Source: Nocardia tenerifensis NBRC 101015 (GTDB taxonomy: Bacteria; Actinomycetota; Actinomycetes; Mycobacteriales; Mycobacteriaceae). From it: a DNA stretch of 42,710 bases. The stretch is taken from NCBI RefSeq assembly GCF_000308715.1, contig NZ_BAGH01000598.1, forward strand, positions 1 to 42,710, written 5' to 3'. A program made the position numbers and the translations under genes. The notes under the pieces are model-generated. The model worked only from the letters and a program-made list of their open reading frames with translations, had not been told where the DNA came from and ran no database searches. Shown here piece by piece: positions 40,753-42,710 of the stretch. Each line of letters opens with the position of its first letter. Positions within the stretch are counted from its first letter, which is position 1.

Positions 40753-40920
40753 TCATGACAAGGGAGGCCACCGGCCGGTCCGCGACCAGCTGCAGCCATC
40801 GCGTATCGGTTGTGCTCGTAGAACCACGACGTGGTCTAAGTCCTTCGAACAGGTGGGGGCGGGGTTCCTCGGGTACGGGCTGATCCAGGACCAGTGGAGC
40901 CACTCCAAGTTGGGCCTCAT
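40753..40920 (-). CDS. Putative small protein, 55 aa
   Basis: MRPNLEWLHWSWISPYPRNPAP is followed by a less convincing tail. The first 30 codons have G/C-biased third positions. The ATG overlaps the stop of an 11-codon ORF (ATGA), which itself overlaps the 29-aa ORF upstream (GTGA), forming a chain after parB. No family is recognised. Confidence 0.3.
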   Translation of the reverse strand: MRPNLEWLHWSWISPYPRNPAPTCSKDLDHVVVLRAQPIRDGCSWSRTGRWPPLS

Positions 40921-40948
40921 AATTCGACCCGCATTCCGACACAGATCT

Positions 40949-41038
40949 TCACGACCTCCGCGCCCGGCCCTCACCCGTCTTGTCGTCGGCAGGGTCATGG
41001 ACGTCGATGCCGTCGAGCGCGACGATGGTGAAATACAT
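40949..41038 (-). CDS. Putative small acidic protein after parB, 29 aa
   Basis: MYFTIVALDGIDVHDPADDKTGEGRARRS starts 37 nt after the parB stop with AGGG upstream. Codon bias fits real genes here. It may be the third gene of the par operon. Function is unknown. Confidence 0.4.
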   Translation of the reverse strand: MYFTIVALDGIDVHDPADDKTGEGRARRS

Positions 41039-41075
41039 ACGCCCTGCCGCGGGCGCCAAGACTTCGACGCAAGGA

Positions 41076-41930
41076 TCAGCGGGAGCCGTGGAGCTCCTCG
41101 ACCAGGGCGGCGAGCATCGGCGCCGGAAGGTAGTCGCGAAGTGCCTGCGCGAGCACCGCAGGCTCTGGCTCGAACCTCCGGAGCGCCTTCGCGATACGGG
41201 GTGCGCTCGCGGGCTTGGGCCCGGGCGCCGGTTTGGGGCTCTCGTCATTGGTCTTGTTCGCAGCTCTTTCTTGCTGCGCTTGCCATGCGGCGACTTGTTC
41301 TTCGAGTGGGACGCGGGCCAGACTGCGTGCCGCGCGGAACGCGAGTTCGCCGGCCCGCAGGGCGGCCTGCAGCTCGGGGTGCAGCTGGAGAACGGCTCGT
41401 CGCTGCGAGACCCACCCCTTGGACCGCTTCAGCTGTGCTGCGGCTCCGTCGGCACTGCCGCACTCGGTGGCCAGCTGGTCGACGGCGCGGGCCTCTTCCA
41501 GCACGTCGAAGTCCCGGCGCCCGATGTTCTCGTCGATGGCCGCAGTCAGGAAGGTAACTTTGTCCTTGGCGACGTCGTCCTTGATGACGAACTCGAGGAC
41601 GGTGCACCCGTACTTACGGGCCGCGGCGAGGCGACGGTTTCCGGTGACCACGACCCACTTGGCGTCACCGATCAGCTCGGCGTCTTCAGGGAAGAGTTCC
41701 AGGTACGCCTTGCGGGTGACCACTAGAACAGGCTGAAGCTGGCGCTCGGCAATGGAGGCCAGGTCGCTCAGGTCGCCGAGATCCTCGCGCGGATTGCGCG
41801 GATTCCCGGCCAACTTCTCCAGCGGCGCCGACGTCGGCGGCCCGCTCGGCCGGCCACGCTGGGCGACCGGGGAATTCGCGCCTACGCCACCTGCCAAGTC
41901 CGACAGATTCGTCCGTGATCCTGCTGGCAT
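41076..41930 (-). CDS. ParB-type partition protein
   Basis: A 284-aa protein from the ATG at 41930, with GGGGGAA 6 nt upstream; a GTG at 41936 overlapping the parA stop is the alternative. A Pro/Arg patch leads to the ParB N-domain (NPREDLGDLSDLASIAERQLQPVLVVTRKAY, then VVVTGNRRLAAARKYG, with the box usually written GERRLRAA). Then come IDENIGRRDFDVLEEARAVDQLA and the helix-turn-helix GAAAQLKRSKGWVSQRRAVLQLHPELQAALRAG. The C-terminus is the expected dimer region. It should bind a centromere not yet identified and stimulate ParA. Confidence 0.92.
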   Translation of the reverse strand: MPAGSRTNLSDLAGGVGANSPVAQRGRPSGPPTSAPLEKLAGNPRNPREDLGDLSDLASIAERQLQPVLVVTRKAYLELFPEDAELIGDAKWVVVTGNRRLAAARKYGCTVLEFVIKDDVAKDKVTFLTAAIDENIGRRDFDVLEEARAVDQLATECGSADGAAAQLKRSKGWVSQRRAVLQLHPELQAALRAGELAFRAARSLARVPLEEQVAAWQAQQERAANKTNDESPKPAPGPKPASAPRIAKALRRFEPEPAVLAQALRDYLPAPMLAALVEELHGSR

Positions 41931-41932
41931 CG

Positions 41933-42643
41933 TCACTTCCCCCCGACCTGCAGCTCCAGCGCGAGCCGGTAGAAGTCTTCGCGCGCCTGCATGGCGACGC
42001 GGTTAGCCGGATAGTCGATGACGGTGAGGCCATCCGCGGATGCGCGGGCGTGGATCTTGTACCGGCGGATCACGGTCTTGGCCAAGGGCCACCCGCCCGC
42101 CTTGACGAAACCCTTCGTCTGCTCCAGATCGGCGACACCGTCGCGCGGGTCCCAGTTGTTGACCACCACCACGTAAGGGATGTCGCGTGGCTCCAGCACT
42201 TTCCGGATTGTCTGCGCGGTCGGGTCGAACGTCAGCGGTTCGGTCGTGATCGGAACCACCACGAAATCGACGACGTCGAGTATCGCCCGCAATGCGGCCG
42301 CGGCTGCACCGGTGCCCAGCGGATCACCGTCCTCGTCGTCCTCGGACAGGTCGATCCAGCCCGGGGTATCGACGTAGACGTGCTTCATGCCTGGCAGGTG
42401 GGGGAGTTTGCGCAATCCGTCGAGGTCGTCGTGCGCCTGGGCGATGTGGAACGGCAGCTGGTGCAGGCGCTCCGCCCACCACAGCGCCGAGCCCTGCGGG
42501 TCGATCGACACCGCCGTCACGGGCGAGGAACCGTCGGCATCGTCTGTGCCGGACACGTCGGCGGTCACTGCCGCCAGGTTCACGGTGATCGTCGACTTCC
42601 CGACGCCACCCTTCTGATTCATCACGGCAAGTACGCGCGCCAT
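41933..42643 (-). CDS. ParA-type partition ATPase
   Basis: A 236-aa protein from the ATG at 42643 (GGAGG 5 nt upstream); the ORF extension to 42670 lacks a ribosome site. The deviant Walker A is MNQKGGVGKSTITVNLAA (about residues 7-24), Walker A' is VSIDPQGSALWWAERL, and Walker B is HVYVDTPGWIDL. There is no N-terminal helix-turn-helix, so it is a small type Ib-like ParA that does not itself repress. A GTGA-type overlap couples it to parB. It would move plasmid copies along the nucleoid with ParB. Confidence 0.94.
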   Translation of the reverse strand: MARVLAVMNQKGGVGKSTITVNLAAVTADVSGTDDADGSSPVTAVSIDPQGSALWWAERLHQLPFHIAQAHDDLDGLRKLPHLPGMKHVYVDTPGWIDLSEDDEDGDPLGTGAAAAALRAILDVVDFVVVPITTEPLTFDPTAQTIRKVLEPRDIPYVVVVNNWDPRDGVADLEQTKGFVKAGGWPLAKTVIRRYKIHARASADGLTVIDYPANRVAMQAREDFYRLALELQVGGK

Positions 42644-42710
42644 TTCAACCTCCGTACGCTTCGCCCGCACTTCGCGGACTACTTCGGATGGCCCGCAGCA
42701 TACGGATACG

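Noticed and set aside
40625..40942. 105-aa - strand ORF
   Set aside because: Weak third-position bias and a poorly placed ribosome site; it competes with the overlapping small ORF chain.

Overview
The window looks like the backbone of an actinobacterial plasmid. GC content is high with strongly G/C-biased third codon positions. There are WhiB-, GntR- and ECF-sigma-type regulators, a MobF (TraA-like) relaxase, a VirD4/TraG-like coupling protein, ParA/ParB, and a primase-like replication protein. Nothing housekeeping is visible. The best guess is a circular plasmid of the Nocardia/Rhodococcus/Gordonia (Mycobacteriales) type. If the two window ends join, parA reads away from the 1-300 region, which carries a 12-bp dyad and one copy of an 18-bp palindrome. 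Circularity is inferred, not seen.

Layout. (1) 318-3311, + strand: three overlapping genes (coiled-coil protein, small protein, four-TM membrane protein), closed by a strong hairpin. The last gene and its 3' flank carry a polar array of GAACAC motifs. (2) 3796-6261: a candidate oriT, a MobC-like accessory protein and a first relaxase with an HxH motif. (3) 6344-12136, - strand: a few small genes leading into a 1.57-kaa MobF relaxase-helicase. (4) 12187-24709: accessory region with many small proteins, a tandem winged-helix protein next to a dyad-rich intergenic region, an ECF sigma factor with a coupled 23-codon leader ORF and an unlisted 43-aa gene, a serine resolvase, a membrane-anchored pentapeptide-repeat protein, a secreted protein, a frameshifted gene, a ribbon-helix-helix/MazF-like toxin-antitoxin pair, and a Replic_Relax-like protein. 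(5) 34963 down to 24775, - strand: eleven genes, nearly all overlapping by 1 to 41 nt. They encode a WhiB variant, an HNH protein, the coupling protein, a DUF4913-like protein, a 787-aa protein with four internal repeats, a CHC2/TOPRIM primase, and small unknowns. (6) 35130-36583: a GntR regulator and a YdcF-like protein, divergent from (5) over a shared two-arm operator. (7) 36839-39299: a CopG-like protein, a hairpin-rich leader and an AEP-primase-like Rep, followed by a 21-bp-arm inverted repeat. (8) 39684-42643: small membrane proteins, then parB and parA.

How it works together. Rep plus its CopG-like neighbour probably set replication and copy number, and ParAB with an unidentified centromere handles partition. 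The two relaxases, coupling protein and primase make the DNA-processing half of conjugation or mobilisation. No T4SS channel ATPase (VirB4-like) or pilus gene is seen, so transfer either uses unrecognised plasmid proteins or a helper. The GntR protein is the likely repressor of the eleven-gene operon. Signals that known features do not explain are the GAACAC array, three copies of a perfect 18-bp palindrome, the inverted repeat after rep, and several very small genes.
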